Assembly: GCF_029784135.1 (NCBI RefSeq)
Contig: NC_073746.1
Location: 34,143,378 to 34,207,377 of the forward strand
Direction: 5' to 3'
Source of the DNA: Toxorhynchites rutilus septentrionalis
Taxonomy: Eukaryota > Arthropoda > Insecta > Diptera > Culicidae
DNA length: 64,000 nt
Shown: positions 20,756 through 32,085 of the stretch, piece by piece
Layout: every line of letters begins with the position of its first letter
Position numbering within the stretch: position 1 is the first letter of the stretch
Notes under the pieces: model-generated
Databases searched by the model: none
The model's input: the letters and a program-made list of their open reading frames with translations, nothing else
What the model was told of the DNA's origin: nothing
Position numbers and translations under genes: made by a program

Positions 20756-22928
20756 TTTTTATTAATCCGTTTATTTTTACAGGCTCAGTTACATAAGTTT
20801 AAAGGAGCCATACTCCTGACTATATTTCTACTAGCATATAATAGCATGTTTCCCTAATTCTATGGTTAATAAAATAGGAAACCGATTACTCGCGGTCGAC
20901 TCGAGTTTAGAAGGGTGACACATTTTCATTAGGAAAAGGATGGGATATAAGGAGATGTGTTAACACTCACACTCACATTCACATTCACATTCTCATTCAA
21001 ACTGACACTTCACACTCAATTCTTAAAACTATCCTTACATCTAATATGTATTTACAATTTAACTTATTCTAATGTTAGTAGGATGGGAGCCGATAGCTCG
21101 TGAAGGACAAAAAGGAGGGGAAAAGGATGTATGAACACTCACACTCGAAGATCGAAGCTTTAAGGAAAACATATATTTGGGACATGTAATCAAGGTCTAA
21201 CCGAGCCAACACATCTCTCGCCGGCACATTGAGCTGCTTTCCTCGAGCCCGAAGGGAGTTTCCTAAATTCGATCTGGCGACAAGATATAACTCGCACGAC
21301 CAAACAACGTGTTCGATGTCGTGGTAACCGTGGCCACAAATGCAGAGATTGCTGTTGGCAAGATTAAAACGGAAAAGTAGCGCGTCTAACGAACAGTGAT
21401 TAGACATGAGTCGGGAGAAGTTGCGAATAAAGTCCCGACTCAAGTCCAGACTTTTGAACCATGGTTTGAGGCTAACCTTAGAGATAATCGAGTGAAGCCA
21501 CCGGCCCAATTCATCTTCGTTCCATTTGCGTTGCCAATTAGCGATGGTATTTTTACGGACTAAAGAGTAAAATTCATTGAAGGCGATTTGACGCTGGTAA
21601 ATATCGCCTTCAATCGCACCTACCTTTGCTGATGAGTCAGCCCTCTCATTACCCGGAATTGAGCAATGTGAAGGGACCCAGACAAAGGTGATGACATAAC
21701 AGCGTCTGGATAAAGCACTCAAAATTTCTCGTATTCTCTCAAGGAAGTACGGCGAGTGCTTTTCCGGCCTCACTGAACGGATAGCTTCGACAGAGCTCAG
21801 ACTATCCGTTACAATGTAATAGTGTTCAACAGGTCGTGAGGCGACGCTGTCCAGCGCCCAGTGTATTGCTGCCAATTCAGCAATATACACTGAGCAAGGA
21901 TTCTGAAGACTGTGGGAGGTGTTAAAAAGTTCGTTGAACACTCCAAATCCTGTGGACTCATTCATAGAGGACCCATCAGTAAAGTACATATTATCACAAT
22001 TGATATCCCCATACTTTGCATTGAAGATCGTTGGAACGATCCTTGATCGAAGATAATCTGATGTTCCATGGATATCTTGCTTCATGGACAGATCAAAATG
22101 TACAGAGGAATTGATGTAGTCAGGAAAACAAACACGGTTGGGAATATACGAAGAAGGATCAACCTGCATGGAGACGAATTCATGATATGAGCTCATGAAT
22201 CCAGAATGAAAATTTAGCTCGATAAGCTGCTCAAAATTTCCGATCACCAATGGGTTCATAACCTTACACCGGATGAGGAACCGAAGAGATAATAAATTGA
22301 AGCGATCTTTTAGTGGGAGTACGCCTGCCAAAACCTCGAGACTCATGGTATGCGTTGAGGGCATACATCCCAACGCAATACGGAGACAAAGATACTGAAT
22401 TCGCTCGAGTTTAATGAGGTGTGTTTTGGCAGCTGATTGAAAACAGAAACTGCCATACTCCATCACTGAGAGAATAGTTGTTCGATACAACATTATAAGA
22501 TCTTCGGGATGGGCTCCCCACCAGGTGCCGGTAATTGTACGGAGAAAGTTTATTCTTTGTTGACATTTTTTACTCAGATACCTAATATGGGCCCCCCAAG
22601 TACATTTGGAGTCGAACCAAACCCCAAGATACTTGAATGACATAGCATGAGTGATCGGTTTACCCAAAAGTTGAAGCTTTGGTTTTGCTGGTCTATGCTC
22701 CCTAGAAAAAACCACCATCTCTGTTTTCTCCGTGGAGAATTCGATCCCTAGCCCAATGGCCCAGGTTGAAAAATTGATCAAAGTATCTTGTAAGGGTCCT
22801 TGCAGGTCGGATTCGTTTGATCCTACGACAGACACCACTCCATCATCTGCAAGTTGTCTTAGGCTGCAATTTTGTGTAAGGCAATTGTCGATGTCGCTTA
22901 CATAGAAGTTGTACAAAAGGGGGCTTAA
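20756..22928 (-). mobile_element. I-type LINE, copy C, 5'-truncated
   Basis: A 2.17-kb truncated insertion of the B/D family on the minus strand. The poly-A tail appears as a T-run at 20756 and the truncated 5' end is at 22928, within the RT between the GSCLSPLLYN and YVSDID motifs. ATGCTGTTT is duplicated at 20747-20755 and 22929-22937. The 3' UTR carries a CACTCACATT-type repeat (about 20965-21000) that corresponds to the GTGAAT repeat of copy D. Incomplete reverse transcription is the usual cause of such truncation. Confidence 0.92.
21075..22916 (-). pseudogene. LINE copy C ORF2 fragment (RT palm to RNase H)
   Basis: A long uninterrupted frame that lacks the endonuclease and the first half of the RT. 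It opens within the RT (YVSDIDNCLTQNCSLRQLADDG) and runs through YLGVWFDSKCTWG and the full RNase H (YFTDGSS, AELAAIHWALDS, VTDSLSS, PSHCSIPGNERADS) to the cysteine-histidine C-terminal motif (CICGHGYHDIEHVVWSC). A 1-base loss near 21153 relative to D shifts the last codons, so the frame runs past the normal end (KAIDLRV in D) into the 3' UTR. With no promoter and no endonuclease it is a dead fragment, though hardly decayed. Confidence 0.9.
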
Positions 22929-23089
22929 ATGCTGTTTGTTTTATTTTCATAGAAAATAGTGTTAATGAATGTTTTCGATACTTTTTGAAGAATGATCCGT
23001 TCTCCCACGCTTCTTGGATTAAGTCTGTTTTGTTTGTGTCAAATTTATCCGCTCTTTTTTACAACTCAACCCTTTTTTTCTATGAGACT

Positions 23090-23925
23090 TAAGGCGTTTT
23101 CTTACTAAGCGCACGTTCATGGGTCCAATCGCAGAACTGTTCATTGATTGATATTCGAATCTACTCTTTAAAATTACCTTTTACTATAAAATTCCTAGTG
23201 CTTCTACCAAAACTCGTCATTATAATATTATGATTAGGGGATTATTTTCAGACACACTTTTCCGTTCCGTTCAAGATTTTCCAACCACTTGCGAATAACA
23301 TGTTTCTCCGTTACATGGAATAAATGTTTGATACAGAAAATATGATAGAATAAATCGGACATGAATCGGACAATTCCTTCCTCGAGTTTTACTCTTATCA
23401 ACACATTCGGCGATACTTTTTTATTGGTATAGATAGAAGAAGCTATATGTGAGTTTAGTGAGTTTTATCACATTAAAATCAAGATCAATTTTGTTATCGC
23501 AAACATCAAATGCACTAACAACGCTTACCACTATGAAATCGTAGAACATATGGGAATTGAATTTTCGCAAATCTTCCTCTTTTCTTCAGAGTTTTCCGAA
23601 AGTGTTCAATTGTCATGTTTGGTTGGAATATGTTTGATTGATATATGTGTTTTAATTTTTTAGAACCCCCTCCCATTCCAGTGAACGGAGGGGTGTCGTA
23701 CCATCATAGAAACATCGCTCGCACCCAAAAGCCCTCACATCCCAAATTTGGTTCCGTTTGCGTGATTGATTTTCGAGTAATGCAGATTTTTTTTAACCAC
23801 CATAGAAATATTTATTGCACCCTAAAACCTCAATATGTCTAATTTGGTTTCATTTGCTTGATTAATTCTCGAGTAATGCACAAATTTGTGTTTCATTTGT
23901 ATGGCAGCCCCCCCCCATACATTGA
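23090..23925 (-). mobile_element. Helitron-like family fragment
   Basis: Sequence shared with the elements at 43101 and 45283: CCAATCGCAGAACTGTTCAT, TTCTACCAAAACTCGTCATT, CATGTTTCTCCGTTACATGG and, further on, the GTATGGCAGCCCCC blocks. The diagnostic CTAG end and the other terminus are missing here, so it is internal sequence. The minus orientation follows from the 45283-57104 copy. No helicase coding is present. Confidence 0.55.
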
Positions 23926-24367
23926 AGAAAAAAGTGAAATAAAATGACAGCATTTCCAAAATTTGCAGAAATTGCCACTGGAAACTGTATAAGTACACAC
24001 CCGAAGAGCCCATCGCTGGATCATCCGAAGTTCCTGCTGTCGTCAGCCAAGGTAAGCTTTAGGTTTCAATAAACTGACTTGAGTGTATTAGTAAAAATTC
24101 TAATAACGAACCTAATAAGTTAATTGTTCGCAAGGTTGCTAAATATGTATTTTTTTTATTAAATTTCTGTTACCGTCATTACCGTCACTAGAAACACCAG
24201 TTTGGAATCAATCAGGAGTATTTCCAGCGTACCTTCTACAAGCGAGGATGAAATCATTCAGCAACTCAAGGAAAAGTTTCGAAAAACTCATGGCAATAAT
24301 TAGAAGTATCGTATTCTCACCACTCTGCCTAAAAGCTGGTCAACCTAGAAAATAATGAAGGAATTCG

Positions 24368-25556
24368 ATGTTTCTCAACATATGGCAGAAAAGGCCAAAA
24401 TATTACGGAGGACAAAATATTACGGAGGGCATAATGACAACACCGGCAAAAAGGCTAAGCAGTACGTCTTCGGCTGAAGAAACTCTATCACTCGTGCGTG
24501 ATTTCTATACCAGTGATGAAATAAGTCGAGCGTGTACAAGAAAAACAAGACTATGTTATTCAAAAAAAAATGGTAATGGCAAGGTATATATACAACGAAG
24601 ATTGGTGTTATGTAATTTACAAAAAGCTTACGCCATTTTCAAAGAACAATATCCTGCAATTAAGATAGGGTTTTCAATGTTTGCAAGTAACCGCCCAAAG
24701 CATTGCATTCTGGCAGGAAAGAGTGGTACACACACTGTTTGCGTATGTGTTTATCACCAAAATATCAAACTAATTTTCAAAACTCTTCATGATAGAAAGG
24801 CACTTCCAGCTGATGCAAAATCATACCAAGACATATTGTTAAAAACTCTTTGCACCAACCCCACAGTGTTGGTTAGTGGAATTGGAAACTCAAGAATTCA
24901 TAGACATGTTTCTGAATAAATTAGCTGATTAGTCACCACATCATTTCATAGCTGAACAACAAAGAAGATATTTGAAATATGTGAAAACTAACTTGAAAGT
25001 GACGGAATGTGTAATAATTTGTGATTTTTCTGAAAATTTTTCATTTGTTGTACAAGACGCTGTACAAGGTTTACCAGTTTCACTGTGATCGCGGAGTCTT
25101 CCAAGCATAACCACGTTGCAGTTCGTTTATTCATTGTAGATTGTGTTAATTTTATCAAAAGGAAGTTGCCTGACCTTAAGAAAGTTCACTTTTTCTCAGA
25201 TGGATCAGGTAGTCAGTACAAAAATAAGATGACAGCCTTTAATGCCGAATGAAAAAAGAGTTTGGTATAGATGCGGAGTGGAACTTTTTCGCCACATGCC
25301 ATGGGAGAGGTCCATGTGACGCTTTAGGAGGAGTTTTGAAGCGGAATGCTGCTAAAGCAAGTTTACAGGGTCTTCACATTACAACTGCAAAAGAACTTTA
25401 TACATGGGCAATTTCCGAAACAGATTCGAAAATGCACTATGGTTTTTTGTTCAGATACCAGTTATAAAGCAATGGAAAGAAAACTTAAAACCCGTTATAA
25501 TCATGTGAAGCAAATTTCCGGAACTCAATTATATCATAGTTTTAGACCAGAAAATT
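24368..25556 (+). pseudogene. Remnant of a transposase-like gene of unfamiliar family
   Basis: Broken coding sequence in three pieces. The first (24368-24919) includes SRACTRKTRLCYSKKNGNGK, VYIQRRLVLCNLQKAYAIFK and RPKHCILAGKSGTHTVCVCV. The middle (about 24945-25250) reads in shifting frames with CVIICDFSENFSFVVQDAVQ, HNHVAVRLFIVDCVNF and HFFSDGSGSQYKNKMTAF. The third (25249-25467) has DAEWNFFATCHGRGPCDALG followed by GVLKRNAAKASLQG. I recall the FSDG...QYKNK...HGKGPCD signature from many uncharacterised animal proteins linked to mobile DNA. The aspartates in CDFSENF and FSDG could be part of an RNase H-like active site (inference). A stop at 25249 and at least two frameshifts inactivate it. 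No terminal repeats were identified. Confidence 0.6.
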
Positions 25557-25779
25557 AAAATAATATTATCGTAAAACGATTCTCGTTCTCGGAAGAAGAA
25601 CATTCTGTGAAACTGTAAAGGAGCTTTAAGCATGCTTTATACCTAGAATTAAAAATATGAAAAATATAACAGATGAATTTCAATTCCTACCCACTAGTAG
25701 TCTCTACATTTCTTGCCTCTACCTGAGACATCTTTACCTGATACATGTTTTTCGTTGTCCTTAATCTTTGAAATATGTG

Positions 25780-26045
25780 AAACATGTATTTTTTGTACTT
25801 TTTTATTTTTTTTACCATATAAAATAGGAGTTTTGTGAAAATTTAAAAAAAAAATGAGTCCAAGATGGTAAAAATATTTTTACGAAATATGTGGAACATC
25901 GATTATTTTGAATTTTTGAAACTTCGGATTTTTGTTTATTAACAATCAGTTTTAGCAACAAATTATGAATCTTAATGTGATTTAAAACATAAAAATCATT
26001 ATCAATTTCCTTCCTAATGAAGCAATTCTCGAGATTTAAATTATT
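25780..26045 (-). repeat. Dispersed repeat R, partial copy in inverse orientation
   Basis: Reverse-orientation match to the repeat at 28319-28780 and 61590-62110. Shared blocks, read on the minus strand, include ATCTCGAGAATTGCTTCATT, TTTCAAATCACATTAGG-like sequence and AAAATATTTTTACCATCTTG. The match stops at about 26045, where the arm of a separate inverted repeat begins. Non-coding. Confidence 0.65.
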
Positions 26046-26046
26046 A

Positions 26047-27362
26047 TTATGGTAAAAATATATGTTTAGGAATTACGTTGAAAAACATTGGAAGATATGT
26101 GGGTTAATACAAAACGTAGCGATATTCAGAAATCTTTTTTTATTTTGATACAAACTTTTAACATATTAGTCGCTTTGCACAACCAAAACACTAACAGTTT
26201 TCAAAGTAGAATTGAAATCCCAACAACACAAATACACCTAGTTGATCCAACCGGACGTTCTGGGTAAAAAAATAATTATCTTGTTTATGTTATGCCTAGA
26301 TTGTACCTGAAGTCAGGCATCTTTAAGGTACCTCTGTATACAGCCATTCCATGTCAAACCGATATAGTGGTTCTCAGATAACTATACCTATTCCTATTTT
26401 CTACCCATTAAGCTCCCTGCGCAAAAAAAACATTTTAACTTTGAAAAATCGTAACTCAAAAACTGAAAAACGCCTCTCTGATTATTGTTTATGTTATGTG
26501 GAAAAAAAACGCAGCTTTCAAGAAAAAATATAAAAAATATAGCTCCCTTGGTCCCGAAACCATGTAAGCTATAAATAATAAATACAATGAATAATTACAA
26601 AATAACTACGGTAAACTTTTAAAAATCATAACTTAAAAACAAAAAAAAACGCCTCTCTGGTTTCAAGATATGTTATGTAAAAAAATTCTCAGCTTTCCAA
26701 AAAAAAATTAAAAAATATAGCGCCTTTGGTCCCGAGACCATGAAAACTATAAAAAACAAATAAAATCATTAATAACGAAACCAAAATTGAAATTTTGTGC
26801 ACCTCTGGTAAAAGATCAGCTAATTGGCTTTAATTTTATATGTCGATCTTTTAAATCGGCCTAGTAGTTCAAAAGTTATTAATTTTTGAAAAAAGTCATT
26901 TTTTGAAAAAAAAAAAGTGGAAAAATTTGATTTTTCGGACCACCCTAAAATGGAAATGGTCACCTTAACAAAAAAATAAAAAATACGGGTCTAATGGTTT
27001 GCGACAAAGAACAAAATTTTCACTTCCCACGAAAATCTCAGAACCACTCAGTTTGACATGGAATGGCTGTATACAGAGATACCTTAAAGATGCCTGACTT
27101 CAGGTACAATCTAGGCATAACATAAACAAGATAATTATTTTTTTACCCAGAACTGGATCAACTAGGTGTATTTGTGTTGTTGGGATTTCAATTCTACTTT
27201 GAAAACTGTTCGTGTTTTGGTTGTGCAACACGAATAATATGTTAAAAGTTTGTATTAAAATAAAAAAAAAGATTTTTCAATATCGCTACGTTTTGTATCA
27301 ACCCATATGTCTTCAAATGTTTTTAACGTAACTCCTAAACATATATTTTTACCATAATTATG
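26047..27362. repeat. Long inverted-repeat (foldback) element with AT-rich centre
   Basis: The left arm, about 26047-26350, is complementary to about 27055-27362. Shared landmarks are GGTAAAAATATATGTTTAGG, AGGCATCTTTAAGGTACCTC (TATCTC in the other arm) and ACAGCCATTCCATGTCAAAC. The centre (26400-27020) is AT-rich, with the tandem duplication described separately. No open frame of note. It lies between two fragments of repeat R in opposite orientation. Confidence 0.75.
26424..26775. repeat. Imperfect tandem duplication in the foldback centre
   Basis: Two diverged units of about 175-195 bases, from about 26424 and 26618. Both hold the same order of motifs: AAAACGCCTCTCTG, TTATGTTATGT or ATATGTTATGT, GCAGCTTTC or TCAGCTTTC, and TTGGTCCCGA followed by ACCATG. 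Non-coding. Confidence 0.65.
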
Positions 27363-27375
27363 TATTTGGAAAAGT

Positions 27376-28780
27376 TGTTGGAAATTATAAGCAAATTCTT
27401 AAAATTTCATGAACATGGCAGTAATACGACAAACGTATTAAAAGAGCCTATTTTCTATAAAAAAAACAACAAAATTTGTGGGTTCTATCCATGATATAAC
27501 CGCAAAGTTGACGTGGGACTACCTTAGATTAGCAATCATTTGTTTGTATTGATTAAATTTTTGATTGAATGAAACAATTTCCGAATTCAATTGAATTCAA
27601 TATATTTGCTTTGTGAGTAAAAAGATTGAACAAATGTCATGTAAGGTCAATTCATGCATCGTGATAAATTATGTTCTTCGTTACAAGTAAATTTAATGAC
27701 AGTCCTTATACGTTTGGTATGATACCTAGGACAAAATATGTGAACGGAAGAATTATCAAACGATTATTTTATTTTGCATTTCTCAAGTGTACGTACTTCT
27801 CGAACCGCGAATGTGCTTGATTTGATGAAGTTCAGGCACTCAGTTTCGCATATTGTTTAATCACAAGGCGTTATCGCAAATGGTTATCAACATTTTGCCT
27901 AATCATCAAATGGTATGTGTAGAAATTCAGTGAGCAGAAGATATGAAGGCATACCCAAGGCAATCTTGAATAACCGAGCCAAAGCGTTGTGTTCGTACCC
28001 GCTTTCACCAGACACTTTGGTTTAGAAGTGTGTATTAGGTAAACATATTTCAGTCGGAACAAAAACACACCCAACCTGCATTAATTTACAATGCCAATTC
28101 CTCCAGAACCCTTTATCTATTGGAAAATAACGTTTTATTGGCTACGATAGATCTGTAGAAACATTCCCTATCAATTGATGTAAACACCTTTCCGATCCAG
28201 TAAGAAATGTTCGAGTTATAAGCATTCGAAATCTTTCATTTTTTCCTGCATGTTCCGTGTTCAGGTTTTCATTTTACCCCCCATATATTCCGGTTAGACG
28301 TAGTCCCACGTCAAAATTAGAAATATTTTTATTAAATCTCGAGAATTGCTGCATTAGGAAGAAGATTGATAATAAGCTTTTTTGTTTCAAATCACATTAG
28401 GGATCATAATTTGTTGCTAAAATTGATTGTTAACATACGAAAATCTGAAGTTTCCAAAAATTCAAAAAAAACGGTGTCCCACATATTTCGTAAAAATAGT
28501 TTTACCATCTTGGACTAATTTTTGGATTTTTCACATAACTATAACTTTTTTATATAATAAAAAAAATTAAAAGAATTTAACATACACTTTACATATTGCA
28601 TTTTTTAAATATTTACATATTGCAAATGAATGTTTTTTCCGTAAATAAACAAAGAGTAATAATTTTTTTTCTCAATGTATATTTTTTTCACGTTTAAACA
28701 TCAATACTCTATAACTCTTTCTTCAATACTGTTTCGGTACGGCTATATTGATTTCATTTGTAATTTGTCTATAGTGAAAT
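27376..28780 (+). repeat. Dispersed repeat R, copy interrupted by a hairpin-ended element
   Basis: The start (27376-27478: GTTGGAAATTATAAGCAAAT, CATGAACATGGCAG, ACGACAAACGTATTAAA) and the continuation (28319-28780: AAATCTCGAGAATTGCTGC, CATCAATACTCTATAACTCT) are contiguous in the copy at 61590-62110. Here they are separated by the element at 27479-28317. The repeat is AT-rich and non-coding. Confidence 0.7.
27479..28317 (+). mobile_element. Hairpin-ended repeat family H, copy 1
   Basis: One end is GGTTCTATCCATGATATAAC followed by CGCAAAGTTGACGTGGGACTAC, and the other is the complement of TTGACGTGGGACTACGTCT. It thus has TTGACGTGGGACTAC inverted repeats with a degenerate hairpin outside the left one. 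It contains a single unit of the ~96-bp minisatellite of this family (TTTCAGTCGGAACAAAAA at about 28050). It sits inside repeat R. Other copies lie at 33740-35049 and 41885-43025. Confidence 0.7.
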
Positions 28781-28798
28781 AATGAACACAATAAATAA

Positions 28799-31700
28799 TT
28801 GACCGCTTATTCGATAGTAACTATGACTTGCCAACTTGCTAATTCAGGCAAGTACAAACACAATTCAGCCGTTTCGTTTCCTGATACGCCCGTTGATTCT
28901 AGCTTCCCTTCAACTTCATATATTACGCCGTCAGCCATCATTTCACTACTGGGACGCAAGCCTGCAAGCTCTATGGAAGCTTCTAATCCCCTCGCCACTG
29001 TCGCGTTATTCCCGCCAGCGTCCTGCTGTCGTCCCAGACCTGTGTGTGAGAGTGGAGAGGGAGACTTCCAACCCGCCATTGCAGGCAAGTGTAAATATGT
29101 ATGCGATCAGAATAGTTCGCTTCCTGTGTTGTCTACTGCTTCCAGCACTGATCCTGATCGTCCGATGTCACTCTACTATCAAAATGTCAGGGGCTTACGG
29201 ACCAAAATTCCGCAATTACGTTTACTACTAACGAGTTGTGATTATGACGTGCTCATCTTCACGGAAACATTGCTCCGTGCTGACATTGGTAGTGCTGAAA
29301 TTTCCAGCGAATACACGTTCTTCCGATGCGACCGAAACGAATCAACCAGCCAACATTCACGTGGTGGAGGAGTGTTGTTAGCGATAAGAAATCACCTTAA
29401 CTGTGAATCTGTGTTTTTGACACATTGTGACATGCTGGAGCAGGTAGCAGTTCGTATCAGTCTACATGGGCGATCCCTCTACATTGTTACTATTTACCAA
29501 ATTCTAGCCCCGAACTTTATTCCGCACACGTAAACGCCATTCAGTGTATCATAAACCACGCTACAATAACGGATATAATTATATCAGTAGGAGACTTCAA
29601 TCTTCCTAACTTGAAATGGCAGTTCGATGAGGCTACAAACTGTTATATTCCACCTAACGTAACCTCCGTACATGAACAACATCTTGTGGAAACAATGTTC
29701 ACTATTAGTTTTCGTCAAATTAACAGTTTCGTTAATTGTAATGGTAAATTGCTGGACCTGGCATTCGTCAATTTACCAGAGCATCTTGACCTGGTACTTC
29801 CTCCGTCTTCACTGCTACCGGTAGACAATCATCATGTGCCGCTTATTTTATTAATCGACAAGTGCTGTGACGCGTCTCCTCTACAAGACGTCCGAGACGA
29901 TAAGCGCAATTTCAACTTTCGGACATGTGATTTCAGTATACTGAACAACGTACTTGGTGGTGTCGACTGGGAAGTGCTACTGCAGGATGGATCATTAGAC
30001 GAGATAGTGGCGACGTTCTACGACAAACTGCAGAGAACAATAAACGATCATGTACCTAGAAGAAGACCATCGTCTAGCTCAAGTTTCAACAAACCATGGT
30101 GGACACCGGACTTGCGCAATATGCGCTACAACCTCAGAAAATCCCGCAAACGGTTTTTTCTGTCACGATCTGACGACGACAGAGCCAATCTTCGTCAATT
30201 GGAAGCATCCTATAAAGTATTACTCCAATCAACCTACGAGAATTATGTGTCAAGGATCCAAGCAAATGTTAAGCAAGACCCCTCACGTTTCTGGGATTTC
30301 GTCAAGCAACGAAATTCAAATAACCGAATCCCACATAACGTCAGCTACGATGGAGTGAATGCTCACAACAACACAGAAGCAGCTGACCTCTTCACTACGT
30401 TCTTTGAAAGTGTATTCAGCAAAGGATCCCCGGTACAACGCCATGATTGTTACGCTCATCTGCCGTCTTATGATATCGACCTTCCTGATCATTTTTCCAC
30501 ATCCGAAGTTCTAAAGGCTCTTGAGGATCTAGACGTTAAGAAAGGTTCTGGTTCGGATAGCATTCCGCCATTGCTCTTGAAGAAATGTAGTGCTACACTA
30601 GCAGCACCAATTGCGTATATATTCAATCGCTCACTACAAGATCGGATATTTCCATCGGCATGGAAAATGGCAATCATTGTACCAATCCACAAAACTGGCA
30701 ACTGTAACCGCGTTTCAAACTATCGAGGTGTTTCTTTACTTTGCAGCCTCAGCAAAGGTTTTGAAAAATTGGTACACAACGTTCTCTATAACGCAGTCTC
30801 GCCATTCATCTCTGAAAACCAACATGGTTTCATGAAGCACCGGTCAACAACTACAAACTTGATGTGTTACGTATCCACCCTGACTCGCGAGATGGAATCA
30901 AGAAAACAGATTGACTCTATATATATGTATGGATTTTGCTAAAGCATTCGATACCAAACCACACATCCTCGTTGTTGACAAAATGAAGCGCATGGGCATC
31001 CCGGGATGGATCACGGAGTGGATTTATTCGTACTTGACGGATCGCTTCGCTTGTATAATGGTTAATTCTGCCTACTCTCGATCATTGTGCATTTCATCCG
31101 GCGTACCTGAAGACAGTGTTCTTGGTCCGCTGATTTTCAAAATCTTTGTGAACGACCTGGGAATCCTGCTGTCATCGTTCAACCTCTCTTTCGCGGATGA
31201 TTTGAAACTATTTCGTATTGTCTCATCTTCCATGGACTTCGCAGCCTTACAGAACGATTTAAATGTGATAATAACATGGTGTGACAATAATGGTATGCGG
31301 GTTAATAGTGACAAATGTAAGGTGATAACCTTCACTCGTGGCACCAATCCGCTCAATTGTCGATACTTGCTGGGGCTTGATCCTGTTGAACGAGTGCAGA
31401 CAGCGTGTGATCTGGGCGTTAAATTCGATTCCAAGCTTAGTTTTAATGAGCACATAGGTACAATCACCGCCAAAGCATTTTCGGTATTGGGATTCATTCG
31501 TCGACATGCCTCTAGCTTCACTGATATTTATGCTCTCAAGACGTTGTATTGCTCGTTGGTACGTAGTATATTGGAATATGCCGCTCCGATTTGGTGTCCG
31601 TATCAGGTAACGTAAATTCTCGCGATTGAAAAGGTACAAATTTTTTTTATTAGATTTGCTTTGCGGGAGCTACCATGGAGGGATCCAGAGAATCTACCAC

Positions 31701-32008
31701 ATTATTCAGATCGATGTCAGCTTATTAGTTTAGAGACTTTGTCTGCCAGACGTACAAATCAGCGACGATTGTTCGTATTCGATTTAGTGCAAGGTAATAT
31801 TGATTGTCCCGCCCTGCTCGAACGAATTCCGTTTTACGTTCCTCCCAGACGACTACGTTACTCACCGTTATTGGCTATCCCTTCCCACAGAACTAACTAC
31901 GGTCATAATAGTCCTTTCGACTCGTGTCTCCGCGTGTTCAATGAAGTAGGGGAAGATTTTAATCTAACAATGTCGAAACATGAATTTATTAGTAGAATTA
32001 GGAGATAA
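28799..32008 (+). pseudogene. LINE copy G ORF2 (endonuclease + reverse transcriptase), broken
   Basis: The endonuclease begins near 29165 (MSLYYQNVRGLRTKIPQLR) with FTETLL and RGGGVLLAIRN. After a frameshift near 29495 it continues with SVGDFNLPNLKW and the late motif DNHHVPLIL. The RT follows: GSDSIPPLLLK, NYRGVSLLCSLSKGFEKLV and QHGFMKHRSTTTNL. A frameshift at a TATATA stretch near 30920 lies just before DFAKAFDT. Then come SGVPEDSVLGPLIF, SFADDLKLF and the thumb-like GVKFDSKLSFNEHI. An in-frame stop at 31613-31615 precedes the last part, which ends ISRIRR at 32008. The usual PQGS of RT motif B reads PEDS here, which would probably harm activity. The frame upstream of 29165 may be the ORF2 N-terminus or leader. 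Confidence 0.87.
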
Positions 32009-32054
32009 CATAAGAAATATTCAATCAGTCTGTACGAATTAAGCGAAGACGGTG

Positions 32055-32084
<30 letters not shown>
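32055..32084. repeat. TAAA microsatellite, LINE G 3' tail
   Basis: Seven or so uninterrupted TAAA units directly after the LINE G 3' UTR. This is a typical non-LTR simple-repeat tail rather than poly-A. Confidence 0.85.

Positions 32085-32085
<1 letters not shown>

Larger units (their letters stand above)
28799..32085 (+). mobile_element. LINE copy G (endonuclease-RT, no RNase H), defective
   Basis: Non-LTR retrotransposon unrelated in detail to copies A-E. It encodes an AP-type endonuclease and a reverse transcriptase, with no RNase H after them, and ends in a TAAA microsatellite tail (32055-32084). The protein style fits the CR1/Jockey/L2 broad group, which I cannot resolve further. The 5' boundary is uncertain and no target duplication was found. 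The coding region is broken by frameshifts and a stop (separate entry). Confidence 0.85.
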
